A stretch of DNA of 64,000 nucleotides from JAJVHZ01 sp041395385 (GTDB lineage: Bacteria > Pseudomonadota > Gammaproteobacteria > JAJPIJ01), in contig JAWLAN010000018.1 of the NCBI GenBank assembly GCA_041395385.1, forward strand, positions 39,937 to 103,936, written 5' to 3'. Below, in pieces: positions 42,479-50,464 of the stretch (position 1 is the stretch's first letter; each line of letters starts with the position of its first letter). Made by a program: the position numbers and the translations under genes. The notes beneath the pieces are model-generated. The model ran no database searches. It was not told the origin of the DNA and saw only the letters and a list, made by a program, of their open reading frames with translations.

Positions 42479-42748
42479 ATGCGAGCAATAATCCTGATGT
42501 CGGGTCTTTGTGTCGCTTCGAGTCTCGCTGTAGCCGATCATGCCCCTCTGGGCGACTCAACCGCGGTTTCACGCTGGGAAACGACCGCCTTTCATGCCAT
42601 TGCGCCCGCATCCGGCGATCAGACCGCTGGAGGGGCGGCGTGCCCGGGCGGCATCTGGGATCACGCCGCGCGGCTGCACGTGGCCGGTGGAGTGATCGCC
42701 GTCGCGCGCGGTTGCCTGTGCGGGGAAGAGCGCAGCGCCGACGAGTAG
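42479..42748 (+). CDS. Small exported protein, function unknown
   Basis: 89 residues, preceded by GGAGGA 7 bp before the ATG. The N-terminus (MRAIILMSGLCVASSLAVA) is a signal peptide, with cleavage after Ala19. The mature part has two Cys pairs by position (GAACPGG and GCLCGEE). No family was recognised. The good ribosome site and signal peptide support a real gene; the short length keeps confidence moderate. Confidence 0.5.
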   Translation: MRAIILMSGLCVASSLAVADHAPLGDSTAVSRWETTAFHAIAPASGDQTAGGAACPGGIWDHAARLHVAGGVIAVARGCLCGEERSADE

Positions 42749-42791
42749 TGACGTCTCACCGACGGCGTGCGGGCGCGCTTTCGGTGCATCG

Positions 42792-42833
42792 GACCTCGCG
42801 TTGCGGGTTCCGCCGAACCCGCACCGCGAGGTC
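42792..42833. repeat. Two-step inverted repeat (hairpin), 42 bp
   Basis: Outer arms GACCTCGCG (42792-42800) and CGCGAGGTC (42825-42833) pair over 9 bp; inner arms GCGGGTTC (42803-42810) and GAACCCGC (42815-42822) pair over 8 bp around a CGCC loop, separated by a 2x2 internal mismatch. It lies between two converging small genes. There is no T tract on either side, so it is not a standard terminator. It might be a rho-dependent end, a transcript-stabilising stem or a small mobile repeat. Confidence 0.6.
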
Positions 42834-42904
42834 GTGCCCCGGCGCGCTGATTCGGAGGGACAACCGACCCGCGGCGGCCGGTGCTCGGTGGCCACCGGCA
42901 CCGC

Positions 42905-43126
42905 TCAGCGGCGTTTGCGCGTCGCCGATCGCGGCTTGCGCACCGCCGTGCTCGCGACGTTCTTCCTCACCGTGACAATCTCCGAGTGCAGCTCGGCGAT
43001 GTGCTTCTCGAGCGATTCGGTCAGCTGCAGGAGTCCCTCGATGAGCGCCAGCGACACCACATCCTGGCTCGCCTTGATGGATCGCTGTGCGTCCTTGAAA
43101 CACTGCTTTGCGCGGACGTAAGACAT
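42905..43126 (-). CDS. Small helical protein, function unknown
   Basis: 73 residues from ATG 43126, which follows a GGAGGG ribosome site; a start at 43189 has none. The sequence is almost entirely helical (KDAQRSIKASQDVVSLALIEGLLQLTESLEKHIAELHSEIVTVRKN), suggesting a coiled coil, and ends in a basic tail (RKPRSATRKRR). No family was recognised. The basic tail could bind nucleic acid or membrane phosphate. Neighbouring tRNA-Arg(TCG) is on the same strand but upstream by 225 bp. Confidence 0.55.
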   Translation of the reverse strand: MSYVRAKQCFKDAQRSIKASQDVVSLALIEGLLQLTESLEKHIAELHSEIVTVRKNVASTAVRKPRSATRKRR

Positions 43127-43351
43127 GACGGTGCCCTCCTTTCCCTCTGTTTCCGCAACGGCGTGGCGTTGACTGCTAAAGCGTAGCACCGTTGCCGACC
43201 GGACGTATGCGGACCGACGCGGTCGGCGCGCGTGTCGTCATACGCGCCGCGCTTCCGCCCACGGATCGCGACCGGCCCACCGCCACGGATCCGTCCGCAG
43301 GCGAACCCGGCGCGGCGCGCGAGTCCGTGAAGCGCAATGCAAAAAGGAGAT

Positions 43352-43428
43352 TGGCGCGCCCGGAGAGATTCGAACTCCCGACCACTCGGTTCGAAGCCGA
43401 GTACTCTATCCAACTGAGCTACGGGCGC
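43352..43428 (-). tRNA. tRNA-Arg (anticodon TCG)
   Basis: A 77-nt cloverleaf on the minus strand. Acceptor GCGCCCG pairs with CGGGCGC, anticodon stem CTCGG/CCGAG encloses CTTCGAA (anticodon TCG), the T loop is TTCGAAT, and CCA is encoded. Two tandem 144-bp repeats, each beginning with the tRNA's own first 19 nt, lie immediately upstream. Confidence 0.96.
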
Positions 43429-43572
43429 GTGTGGTGCTATTCGTTACCGCGATGGTTGCATCCTTCCCTGGAGCGACGATCCGGCCCGGTCTTCCCTGAC
43501 CGGGCGCTCGGCGGGGCGAACATTCACCGGATGTTCGCCGGTTTCCGCCTCGCCCAACTGAGCTACGGGCGC
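43429..43572 (-). repeat. tRNA-leader repeat, copy C (144 bp, adjacent to tRNA-Arg TCG)
   Basis: On the minus strand the copy starts with GCGCCCGTAGCTCAGTTGG, identical to positions 1-19 of the tRNA-Arg(TCG) that follows, then continues into the same core as copy A: hairpin GGCGAACAT/ATGTTCGCC and hairpin CCCGGTC/GACCGGG. It ends in AACGAATAGCACCACAC directly before the tRNA; a nearly identical string ends copy B. No good promoter -10 is visible inside it. Confidence 0.8.
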
Positions 43573-43716
43573 GTGTGGTGCTACTCGTTACCGCGGTGGC
43601 CACACCCTTGCCTGGAGCGACGATCCGGCCCGGTCCTCCCTGACCGGGCGCTCGGCGGGGCGAACATTCGCCGGATGTTCGCCTGATCCCGCCTCGCCCA
43701 ACTGAGCTGCGGGCGC
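43573..43716 (-). repeat. tRNA-leader repeat, copy B (144 bp, distal tandem copy)
   Basis: Same length as copy C and in direct tandem with it. It opens with GCGCCCGCAGCTCAGTTGG (one change from the tRNA). Substitutions within the two hairpins fall in the loops (CCGGCGA for CCGGTGA; AGGGAG for AGGGAA) while both stems are unchanged. The changes suggest it is the older copy and that the stems are under constraint, or that divergence is simply low. Confidence 0.8.
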
Positions 43717-43736
43717 GTTGTGTCGCTGCAGGCCTG

Positions 43737-43742
43737 AGTATA
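43737..43742 (-). promoter_or_regulatory. Candidate -10 box for the tRNA-Arg(TCG) transcript
   Basis: On the minus strand TATACT lies 20 bp before repeat copy B. The -35 position (about 43760-43765) has no good match. No comparable -10 is visible between the repeats and the tRNA, so the transcript probably runs through both repeats into the tRNA. Confidence 0.4.
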
Positions 43743-43792
43743 TCGAATATGGGTTCCCGCTTGCGCGGAAACGACGCAATTGCGTGGCCCAG

Positions 43793-44137
43793 CTACTGGA
43801 ACCACTCGCGCGCCTTGCGCGCCGCGCGTTCCATCGCGTCGGGCGTGACGTATGCCATCACCGCCGCCAGCGCCGCAACCAGCACGCCGAGGTCATCGGT
43901 ATAGCCGACGATCGGCGTGAGGTCCGGGATGGCGTCGAGCGGCGCGATGAAATAGCCCAGCGCCCCGTAGATCACTGCGCGCGCCCACTGAGGCAGATCC
44001 TTCGACTCGGCGGTGAAATAAAGCTGCAGCGCCTTCTCCACGACCTCGCGGCCGGCGAGCTTCGCGTAGTGCAGCAGGGAGTCCCAGAACCCCTTCTCCG
44101 TGTACTCCTTCTCGAAACCGTGCGGTTTCTCCGCCAT
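43793..44137 (-). CDS. YkvA/DUF1232 family small membrane-associated protein
   Basis: 114 residues. The conserved DUF1232 core is visible: ARAVIYGALGYFIAPLDAIPDLTPIVGYTDDLGVLVAALAAV (about 52-95), with the family's PxDxIPD motif and two hydrophobic helices. Function is unknown for the family. The upstream part (FWDSLLHYAKLAGREVVEKALQLYFTAES) is also typical. It lies 36 bp after the SMP-30-like gene on the same strand. Confidence 0.87.
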   Translation of the reverse strand: MAEKPHGFEKEYTEKGFWDSLLHYAKLAGREVVEKALQLYFTAESKDLPQWARAVIYGALGYFIAPLDAIPDLTPIVGYTDDLGVLVAALAAVMAYVTPDAMERAARKAREWFQ

Positions 44138-44173
44138 GGCTCGACTTCGGGCGCTGTTTCGTGGGCCGGAACA

Positions 44174-45115
44174 TCATTCTTGGGCGGCTGGCGCGGCGCC
44201 CTCGGCGGGCATCTCTTCGGGCACAGGCTCCGGCGCCGGTTCGGCGATCTGGTAGGCGACCACCTTTCCATCGGACATCATCGGCACGATGGCGATGCTG
44301 CCGTTCATGAGGTAGTCCAGATCCGCGGAGCCCTGGTTTAGGTCCAGAAGCTGGCGCACCGTGCCGTCCGGGGCGATGGTCATCAGCGCGCCTGCCATCC
44401 AGTCGGTCGCGAGTATGGTTCCGTCGGCCATGAGCGCGATGCCGTCCATGTTGCCGATCGGCTTGTCGCTGCCGAAATCGGTGACGGCCTTGGTGGCGAT
44501 GTCGATGACCTTGATATGTCCGGGCACCTCGGTGGCGAATCCGCCCTTCATCGCGCCCCACGTGCCCAGCAGCAGCTTGTTGTCCATGGCGTAGAGGCCG
44601 TTCGGGTTCTCGAGCTGACTGCCTTCGATCCAGTTCTCGAAGACGCCGTTGTAAAGGCGATGGATGCGGTTGGTCATCATGTCGGAGACGTAGACGGTCC
44701 CGGCGCCGTCCGCGGCCGCGTCATTGAAGAACTGCGCGTCCGAAACCGTGTAACGGTGCGAGACGGTGCCGGTGTCGATGTCGATCTCGACCAGCGTGTC
44801 GATGTCGGCCACATAGAGCCTGTTGCCCACGATCGCCATGCCCTTCGGCCCGTTCAGGCCGGTGACCCATTCCAGGTCCGTCACGTGCCCATCGGGGGAC
44901 ATGCGCGAGATGAATCCGTGGCCGTCCTTGCCCATGGGGTCGCCGTCGACGTTGGACACATAGATCACGTTGCGCTCCATGTCGTAGAGCGCCGACTCCG
45001 GGTTCTTGAACACGGCCTCGGTCTCCCAGACGGGAGTGGCCACCAGATCGGCGGCGCCGGCGACGGCCGGTGCGCCGGCCGCCAGCAGGGCGAGTGGGTA
45101 GATGCCTCGATTCAT
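44174..45115 (-). CDS. Exported SMP-30/NHL-type beta-propeller protein
   Basis: 313 residues from ATG 45115, which has AGGAGG upstream. Signal peptide MNRGIYPLALLAAGAPAVAGA. The mature protein is a six-bladed propeller of the SMP-30/gluconolactonase class, with repeats like NPESALYDMERNVIYVSNVDGDP, GPKGMAIVGNRLYVADIDTLVEIDIDTG and NPNGLYAMDNKLLLGTWG. Whether it is an active lactonase is unclear; Glu and Asn/Asp ligands of the metal site are plausible (ESALYD, NDAAAD, NGLY). The C-terminal tail is Pro/Glu/Ala-rich. It lies 44 bp downstream of trpC, probably by chance. Confidence 0.8.
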   Translation of the reverse strand: MNRGIYPLALLAAGAPAVAGAADLVATPVWETEAVFKNPESALYDMERNVIYVSNVDGDPMGKDGHGFISRMSPDGHVTDLEWVTGLNGPKGMAIVGNRLYVADIDTLVEIDIDTGTVSHRYTVSDAQFFNDAAADGAGTVYVSDMMTNRIHRLYNGVFENWIEGSQLENPNGLYAMDNKLLLGTWGAMKGGFATEVPGHIKVIDIATKAVTDFGSDKPIGNMDGIALMADGTILATDWMAGALMTIAPDGTVRQLLDLNQGSADLDYLMNGSIAIVPMMSDGKVVAYQIAEPAPEPVPEEMPAEGAAPAAQE

Positions 45116-45159
45116 GGATACGCCTCCTGGGTTGGATTTCTTTCCACTCGTTGGACGGC

Positions 45160-45960
45160 TCACAGCGAGAACAATTCCTTCAGCTTCTCGCCCGGGTCGG
45201 GGGCGCTCATGAAGGCCTCGCCGACCAGGAACGCGTGCACGCCGCGCTTGCGCAGCATGGCCACCTGCTCGGGCGTGTGTATGCCGCTCTCGGTGACCAC
45301 GGTGCGATCCTGCATCACGTCGTAGAGCAGATCGAGCGTGGTCTGCAGATCGGTGCGAAACGTGTGCAGGTCGCGGTTGTTGATGCCGATGAGCGGCGTG
45401 CGCAGCATCAGGCCGCGCTCGAGCTCCTCGCGATTGTGCACCTCGACGAGCACGTCCATGCCGAGGTCGCGCGCCAGCCAGGCGAGATCCTGCATGAGAC
45501 GATCCTTCAGGCCGGCGACGATGAGCAGGATGCAGTCCGCGCCCAGCGCGCGCGCCTCGTAGACCTGGTAGGGGTCGACGATGAAGTCCTTGCGCAGCAC
45601 CGGCAGCGAGCAGGCCGCGCGCGCCGCCTGCATGTGCGCGTCGGTGCCCTGGAAGAACTCGGTGTCGGTCAGCACCGACAGGCACGCCGCGCCAGCCGCC
45701 TCGTAGGACTTGGCGATCTCGGCCGGGTAGTACTCCTTGCGGATGACGCCCTTGCTCGGCGAGGCCTTCTTGCACTCGGCGATCACCGCTGGCTTGCCCT
45801 CGGCGATCTTGTGCTCGATGGCGGTGACGAATTCGCGCGGCGGCGGGGCGTCCTCGGCGCGGCGTTCCATCTGCTCGAGCGAGACGACGGCGCGCCGGGC
45901 CGCCACCTCCTTCTCCTTGTGCTGCAGGATCTTCTTCAGTATGTCGGGTGTGTTGTCCAT
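45160..45960 (-). CDS. trpC: Indole-3-glycerol phosphate synthase
   Basis: 266 residues from ATG 45960. Motifs: VIAECKKASPSKGVIR near the N-terminus, LSVLTDTEFFQG, LPVLRKDFIVDPYQVYEARALGADCILLI, GINNRDLHTF and VTESGIHTPEQV. It catalyses the ring closure of CdRP to indole-3-glycerol phosphate in tryptophan synthesis. Single-function form, not fused to TrpF. The start is 5 bp after the trpD stop, so trpGDC is an operon. Confidence 0.97.
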   Translation of the reverse strand: MDNTPDILKKILQHKEKEVAARRAVVSLEQMERRAEDAPPPREFVTAIEHKIAEGKPAVIAECKKASPSKGVIRKEYYPAEIAKSYEAAGAACLSVLTDTEFFQGTDAHMQAARAACSLPVLRKDFIVDPYQVYEARALGADCILLIVAGLKDRLMQDLAWLARDLGMDVLVEVHNREELERGLMLRTPLIGINNRDLHTFRTDLQTTLDLLYDVMQDRTVVTESGIHTPEQVAMLRKRGVHAFLVGEAFMSAPDPGEKLKELFSL

Positions 45961-45965
45961 GTCGC

Positions 45966-46982
45966 TCAACAACGTTGACTGAAATCGATGAAGGCGGCGA
46001 AGACCCTTGCCGCGCTGCCGTCGGCGAGCGCCGCGCGCGCACGCCGCACGCCGCCGGCGATGTCCTCGCTCAGACCACAAGCATAGATCGCCGCGCCGGC
46101 GTTTGCGCAGACGATTTCCAGCGCCGGTCCGGGCGTGTTGGCGAGCACGCTGCGCGTGATCGCCAGACTCCGCTGCCGGTCCTTCACGGTAATGCCGTCC
46201 AGGGGCGCGACCGCGACGCCGATCTCAGCCGGCGTCAGGCGGTATCGCCGGATCTCCCCGTCCTTCAGCTCGGCCACCTCGGTCGGGGCGGCGATGCTGA
46301 TCTCATCGAGGCCGTCGTGGGCGTGCACGAGCAGCACGTGCGTGCTGCCGAGCCGCTGCAGCACTTCCGCCAGCGGCTCCAGCCAGTGGGCGCTGAACAG
46401 ACCGATGACTTGGCGCCGCGCGCCGGCCGGGTTGGTGAGCGGGCCGAGTACGTTGAACATGGTGCGCACCCCCAACTCGCGGCGCGGGCCGACCGCGTGC
46501 CGCGTCGCAGCGTGATGCGCCGGCGCGAACATGAAGCCCACGCCGACCTCCTCGACGCAGCGCGCCACCTGCTGCGGCGACAGATCCAGCCGCGCGCCGG
46601 CGGCCTCCAGCAGATCGGCGCTGCCGCTGGCGCTCGACACCGAGCGGTTGCCGTGTTTCGCCACCTTGCCGCCGGCGGCGGCCACCACGAAGGCGCTGGT
46701 GGTGGAGATGTTGAAGGTGTTGGCGCCGTCGCCGCCGGTGCCGCAGGTGTCGATGAGCGGCTCGGCGTGCACGTGCACGGGCGTGGCCAGCTCGCGCATC
46801 ACGCGTGCGGCGGCCGCGACCTCGTCGACCGTCTCGCCCTTCATGCGCAGGCCGACGAGGAAACCGCCGATCTGCGCCGGGGTGGCCTCGCCGGCCATGA
46901 TCGTGCGCATCGCCGCCTCCATCTCGTGGCCGGCCAGGTCGCGTCTCTCGACGATGGCCTGCAGCGCGTGCGTAACGCTCAT
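45966..46982 (-). CDS. trpD: Anthranilate phosphoribosyltransferase
   Basis: 338 residues. Motifs: DTCGTGGDGANTFNIST (PRPP binding), VAKHGNRSVSSASGSADLLEA, FMFAPAHHAATRHAVGPRRELGVRTMFNVLGPLTNPA. It joins anthranilate to PRPP. It starts 8 bp after trpG. Length and motifs are complete. Confidence 0.97.
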   Translation of the reverse strand: MSVTHALQAIVERRDLAGHEMEAAMRTIMAGEATPAQIGGFLVGLRMKGETVDEVAAAARVMRELATPVHVHAEPLIDTCGTGGDGANTFNISTTSAFVVAAAGGKVAKHGNRSVSSASGSADLLEAAGARLDLSPQQVARCVEEVGVGFMFAPAHHAATRHAVGPRRELGVRTMFNVLGPLTNPAGARRQVIGLFSAHWLEPLAEVLQRLGSTHVLLVHAHDGLDEISIAAPTEVAELKDGEIRRYRLTPAEIGVAVAPLDGITVKDRQRSLAITRSVLANTPGPALEIVCANAGAAIYACGLSEDIAGGVRRARAALADGSAARVFAAFIDFSQRC

Positions 46983-46990
46983 GGTCGCGC

Positions 46991-47575
46991 TCAGCGCCTG
47001 TCTTCCAGGAAGTTGCGCAGCAGGGCGTGGCCGTGCTCCGTGAGGATCGACTCGGGGTGGAACTGCACCCCGGAGATGCGGTACTGCTTGTGGCGCACTC
47101 CCATGATCTCATCCATCGAGCCGTCGGGATTGCGCGTCCACGCGGTGACCTCGAGGCACTCCGGCACTGTCTCCTTTTTGATCACCAGCGAGTGATAGCG
47201 GGTGGCGGTGAACGGGTTGGGCAGCGTGGCGAACACGTCCTTGTCGAGGTGGAAGATCGGCGAGGTCTTGCCGTGCATCACCTCGCGGGCGTGCACGACG
47301 TCGCCGCCGAAGACCTGGCCGATGGCCTGGTGTCCGAGGCACACCCCGAGTATGGGGAACTCGCCCTTGTAGCGCTCGATGGCCGCCATCGACACGCCGG
47401 CCTCGTTGGGCGTGCACGGACCGGGCGAGATGATGATGTGATCGGGCTTCAGCCGGCCGATCTCCTCCACCGTGATCTCGTCGTTGCGGTACACGCGCAC
47501 GTCGGCGCCGAGCTCGCCGCAGTACTGCACGAGGTTGTAGGTGAAGGAATCGTAGTTGTCGATCATCAACAGCAT
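46991..47575 (-). CDS. trpG: Anthranilate synthase component II (glutamine amidotransferase)
   Basis: 194 residues. Triad: Cys in GVCLGHQAIG, His and Glu in QFHPES. The start MLLMIDNYDSFTYNLVQY is typical of TrpG/PabA. It provides ammonia to TrpE and might also serve PabB. The trpE gene is about 7 kb away, in the rpe-gph-trpE block on the same strand. Confidence 0.95.
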   Translation of the reverse strand: MLLMIDNYDSFTYNLVQYCGELGADVRVYRNDEITVEEIGRLKPDHIIISPGPCTPNEAGVSMAAIERYKGEFPILGVCLGHQAIGQVFGGDVVHAREVMHGKTSPIFHLDKDVFATLPNPFTATRYHSLVIKKETVPECLEVTAWTRNPDGSMDEIMGVRHKQYRISGVQFHPESILTEHGHALLRNFLEDRR

Positions 47576-47949
47576 GGGACCGGTATCCTGGGGTGACTCG
47601 GGTGTGGCGGTCGTCAGTCTTCTGGAGGCGGGGTGTCTCGCCCCTGGCGGGGGCCGGGGCGGGTATTTTGGCGGTATTTCAGGGATTTCGAAACCCCGGC
47701 GGGGGCGGCGCGCGCCGCCGCTGGGCGGCTGAGAGGGGCGCGGGCCACCCGGCCGGCAGCGATGAAACCTCGCGCCGTACCAGCAGTCACTTCATAGTCG
47801 GCCTCGTGGCCCGTTTCCCGGTTCCGCCGGCGGGTCATGTTATATACATGTGTGCGGCGCGCCGTCGGCAGGAGCGGGCGCGGCCGTCGCCGCGTTCGCC
47901 GCCGGTGCGTACGTCTCCGCCATCCGTCATGCAGAGGAGAGTTCTTGAC
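47576..47949. other. Divergent intergenic region between trpG and otsB
   Basis: 374 bp that must include the promoters of trpGDC (leftward) and otsB (rightward). A palindrome CATGTTATATACATG at 47837-47851 could supply a -10 in either direction or bind a dimeric regulator. No trp leader peptide with Trp codons, no tRNA and no terminator-antiterminator structure was recognised. Confidence 0.4.
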
Positions 47950-48696
47950 ATGCCGCCATTCGGCGCCGACTGGGCGTTTTTTCTCGATGTCGACGGCACG
48001 CTGCTGGAGATCGCCGAGCACCCCCGGGCGGTGCGCATGCCTGCGGGGCTGGTCGAGACGCTGCGCGCCGTGGTGGAGGACGCGGGCGCGCCGCTCGCCC
48101 TGGTGAGCGGGCGCGCGATCCTCGACCTCGATCGCCTGTTCGCGCCGCTGCGACTGCCGGCCGCCGGCCAGCACGGCGCCGAGCGACGCGATGCCGCCGG
48201 CGCCTTGCACTGCACGCTGCCGCAAGGGGACGGGCTGGCCGCGGTCCATGAGGACATGGAGGCCTTCGTCTCCCGCCACCCGGGGCTCATACTCGAGAAC
48301 AAGGGCGCGGCCCTGTGCGTGCACTACCGCCGCGCCCCGGCGCTGGCGGCGCTGGTGGAGGGGTGCATGCGGCAGGCCGCCGCCGCCCTCGGCGATGCCT
48401 ATGCCGTTCAGCCCGGCAAGATGGTGTTCGAATTGCGGCCCGCGGCCGCCGACAAGGGCCGGGCCATCGCGGCCTTTCTGGAGGAGCCGCCATTTCGTGG
48501 CCGGCGCCCGGTGTTCGTCGGCGATGATGCCACCGACGAGCACGGCTTCGAGCTGGTGAACGCGCGCGGCGGCCATGCCGTGAAGGTCGGCGCGGGAGAG
48601 ACCTGCGCGCGCTGGCGTCTTGCCGACGCGGCGAGCGTCGTGCGCTGGCTGGAGGAATACGTTGCGTACGCGGGAGGCGGAAATGGGCAATCTTGA
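47950..48696 (+). CDS. otsB: Trehalose-6-phosphate phosphatase
   Basis: 248 residues from ATG 47950, which follows AGAGGAGAG; the open frame extends upstream to 47593 but lacks coding character. HAD motifs: FFLDVDGTLLE (nucleophile Asp), LVSGR, and GDDATDEHGFE. It removes phosphate from trehalose 6-phosphate. The end overlaps the GH15 gene by 14 bp, so they are co-translated. otsA is present nearby but on the other strand and convergent, an unusual arrangement since otsBA are usually in one operon. Confidence 0.93.
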   Translation: MPPFGADWAFFLDVDGTLLEIAEHPRAVRMPAGLVETLRAVVEDAGAPLALVSGRAILDLDRLFAPLRLPAAGQHGAERRDAAGALHCTLPQGDGLAAVHEDMEAFVSRHPGLILENKGAALCVHYRRAPALAALVEGCMRQAAAALGDAYAVQPGKMVFELRPAAADKGRAIAAFLEEPPFRGRRPVFVGDDATDEHGFELVNARGGHAVKVGAGETCARWRLADAASVVRWLEEYVAYAGGGNGQS

Positions 48697-50464
48697 TCTC
48701 GGCGTCATCGGCAATTGCACCGTCAGCGCCCTCATCGACGGCAGCGGCCGCATGGTCTGGGCCTGCCTGCCGCGCATGGACGGCGACCCTTTTTTCTGCG
48801 GGCTGCTCGACGCGGGCGGCGACCCGGACGCCGGCACCTTCACCATAGCGCTGCAGAACTTCGTGCGCGCCGAGCAGGAGTACCTGCGCAACACCGCCGT
48901 CCTGCTCACGCGCCTGTACGACCGCGACGGCGCCGCGGTGGAGATCGTGGATTTCGCGCCGCGCTGCCACCGCTTCGGGCGAACCTTCAAACCGATGATG
49001 TTCGTGCGCCAGGTCCGGCCGGTGGCCGGCAGCCCGGTCATACGCCTGCATCTGCAGCCGCGTTGCGACTGGGGCAGCGCGAGCCCGTCGATCACCTTCG
49101 GCAGCAACCACGTCCGCTACGTCGGCGGCGATCTGACGGTGCGCCTGACCACGGACGCGAGCCTCACCGCGCTGCTCGAGGGACTGCCGACGGTGCTGGA
49201 ACAGGAGCTGACGTTCCTGCTGGGGCCCGACGAGACCGTGGAGGGCGCGGCCGGCGACGTCGGCCGCGCGTTCCTGCTGGAGACCACGACGTACTGGCAT
49301 CGCTGGGTGCGCTATCTCGGCATCCCGTTCGAGTGGCAGGATGCGGTCATCCGCGCGGCCATCACGCTGAAGCTCAGCGCCTTCGACGATACCGGCGCCA
49401 TCGTCGCGGCGATGACGACCTCCATACCGGAGGCGCCGCAAAGCACGCGCAACTGGGACTACCGCTACTGCTGGCTGCGCGACAGCTACTTCGTGGTCGC
49501 GGCCCTCAACCGCCTGGGCGCGACCGGCACGATGGAGCGCTACCTGCACTACATCGTGAATCTCGCCGCCACGCGCGGGCGCAGGCTGCAGCCGGTCTAC
49601 CGCATCAGCGGCCGTGCGGACATGCCGGAGTCTGTCGCCCCCGCCCTGCGCGGCTTCCGCGGCATGGGCCCGGTGCGCGTCGGCAACGCGGCCTATCGGC
49701 AGGAGCAGAACGACATCTACGGTTCCGCCGTGCTGGCGGCGATGCACATGTTCTTCGATCGGCGGCTGGAGCGGCCGGGCGACGAGGCCCTGTTCCGGCG
49801 GCTGGAACCGCTCGGGGAGATCGCCGTGCAGGTCTACGATCAGCCCGATGCCGGCATCTGGGAGTTCCGGGGTTCCACCGCCGTGCACACGTTCTCGAGC
49901 GTGATGTGCTGGGTGGCCTGCGATCGGCTGGCGCGCATCGCCGCGCACCTCGGCCTCGCCCCGCGCGCCGGGTACTGGCGGGAGCACGCCGATCGCATCC
50001 ACGCGGCGATCTGCGCGCGCGCCTACGACAAGGAGCGGAACACCTTCGTGGACGCCTTCGAGGGCGCGCATCTCGATGCCAGCCTGCTGCTGCTGCACGA
50101 GCTCGGCTTCCTGGCGGCCGGGGATCCGCGCTTCGCCAGCACGGTGGCGGCGATCGAGAAAGAGCTGAAGCGGGGCGACTTCGTCTATCGCTACGTGAAG
50201 GCCGATGATTTCGGGGAGCCCGAGGTGGCGTTCGTGATCTGCACGTTCTGGTATATCGACGCGTTGACCGCGCTCGGCCGCCGCGAGGAGGCGCGCGTGC
50301 TGTTCGAGAAGCTGCTGGAGATCCGGAATCCGCTCGGACTGCTGTCCGAGGACATCGACCCCAGGAGCCGGGAGCTCTGGGGCAATTTCCCGCAGACCTA
50401 CAGCATGGTCGGGCTCATCCAATGCGCCTTGAGGCTGAGCCGGCCGTGGGAGCGGGCATACTGA
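48683..50464 (+). CDS. Glycoside hydrolase family 15 protein (glucoamylase/trehalase-like)
   Basis: 593 residues from ATG 48683, with GGGAGG upstream. GH15 hallmarks: N-terminal beta domain (MGNLDLGVIGNCTVSALIDGSGRMVWACLPRMDGDPFF), RNWDYRYCWLRDSYF at the active site, and a C-terminal GNFPQTYSMVGLIQCALRLSR. GH15 members in this layout are often trehalases or alpha-glucosidases; sitting between otsB and otsA, a role in trehalose turnover is likely, but substrate cannot be proved. It is co-translated with otsB. Confidence 0.88.
   Translation: MGNLDLGVIGNCTVSALIDGSGRMVWACLPRMDGDPFFCGLLDAGGDPDAGTFTIALQNFVRAEQEYLRNTAVLLTRLYDRDGAAVEIVDFAPRCHRFGRTFKPMMFVRQVRPVAGSPVIRLHLQPRCDWGSASPSITFGSNHVRYVGGDLTVRLTTDASLTALLEGLPTVLEQELTFLLGPDETVEGAAGDVGRAFLLETTTYWHRWVRYLGIPFEWQDAVIRAAITLKLSAFDDTGAIVAAMTTSIPEAPQSTRNWDYRYCWLRDSYFVVAALNRLGATGTMERYLHYIVNLAATRGRRLQPVYRISGRADMPESVAPALRGFRGMGPVRVGNAAYRQEQNDIYGSAVLAAMHMFFDRRLERPGDEALFRRLEPLGEIAVQVYDQPDAGIWEFRGSTAVHTFSSVMCWVACDRLARIAAHLGLAPRAGYWREHADRIHAAICARAYDKERNTFVDAFEGAHLDASLLLLHELGFLAAGDPRFASTVAAIEKELKRGDFVYRYVKADDFGEPEVAFVICTFWYIDALTALGRREEARVLFEKLLEIRNPLGLLSEDIDPRSRELWGNFPQTYSMVGLIQCALRLSRPWERAY

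Noticed and set aside
43429..43716. CRISPR array or group I intron at the tandem repeats
   Set aside because: Only two long direct repeats with no spacers of equal size, and no intron catalytic core; the downstream tRNA is intact.
44174..46042. 622-codon ORF fusing the propeller protein with upstream sequence
   Set aside because: The upstream part is a shadow of trpC; a signal peptide and AGGAGG place the start at 45115.
47593..47949. N-terminal extension of OtsB
   Set aside because: Arg/Pro-rich and unlike OtsB; the ATG at 47950 has a ribosome site and gives the family length.
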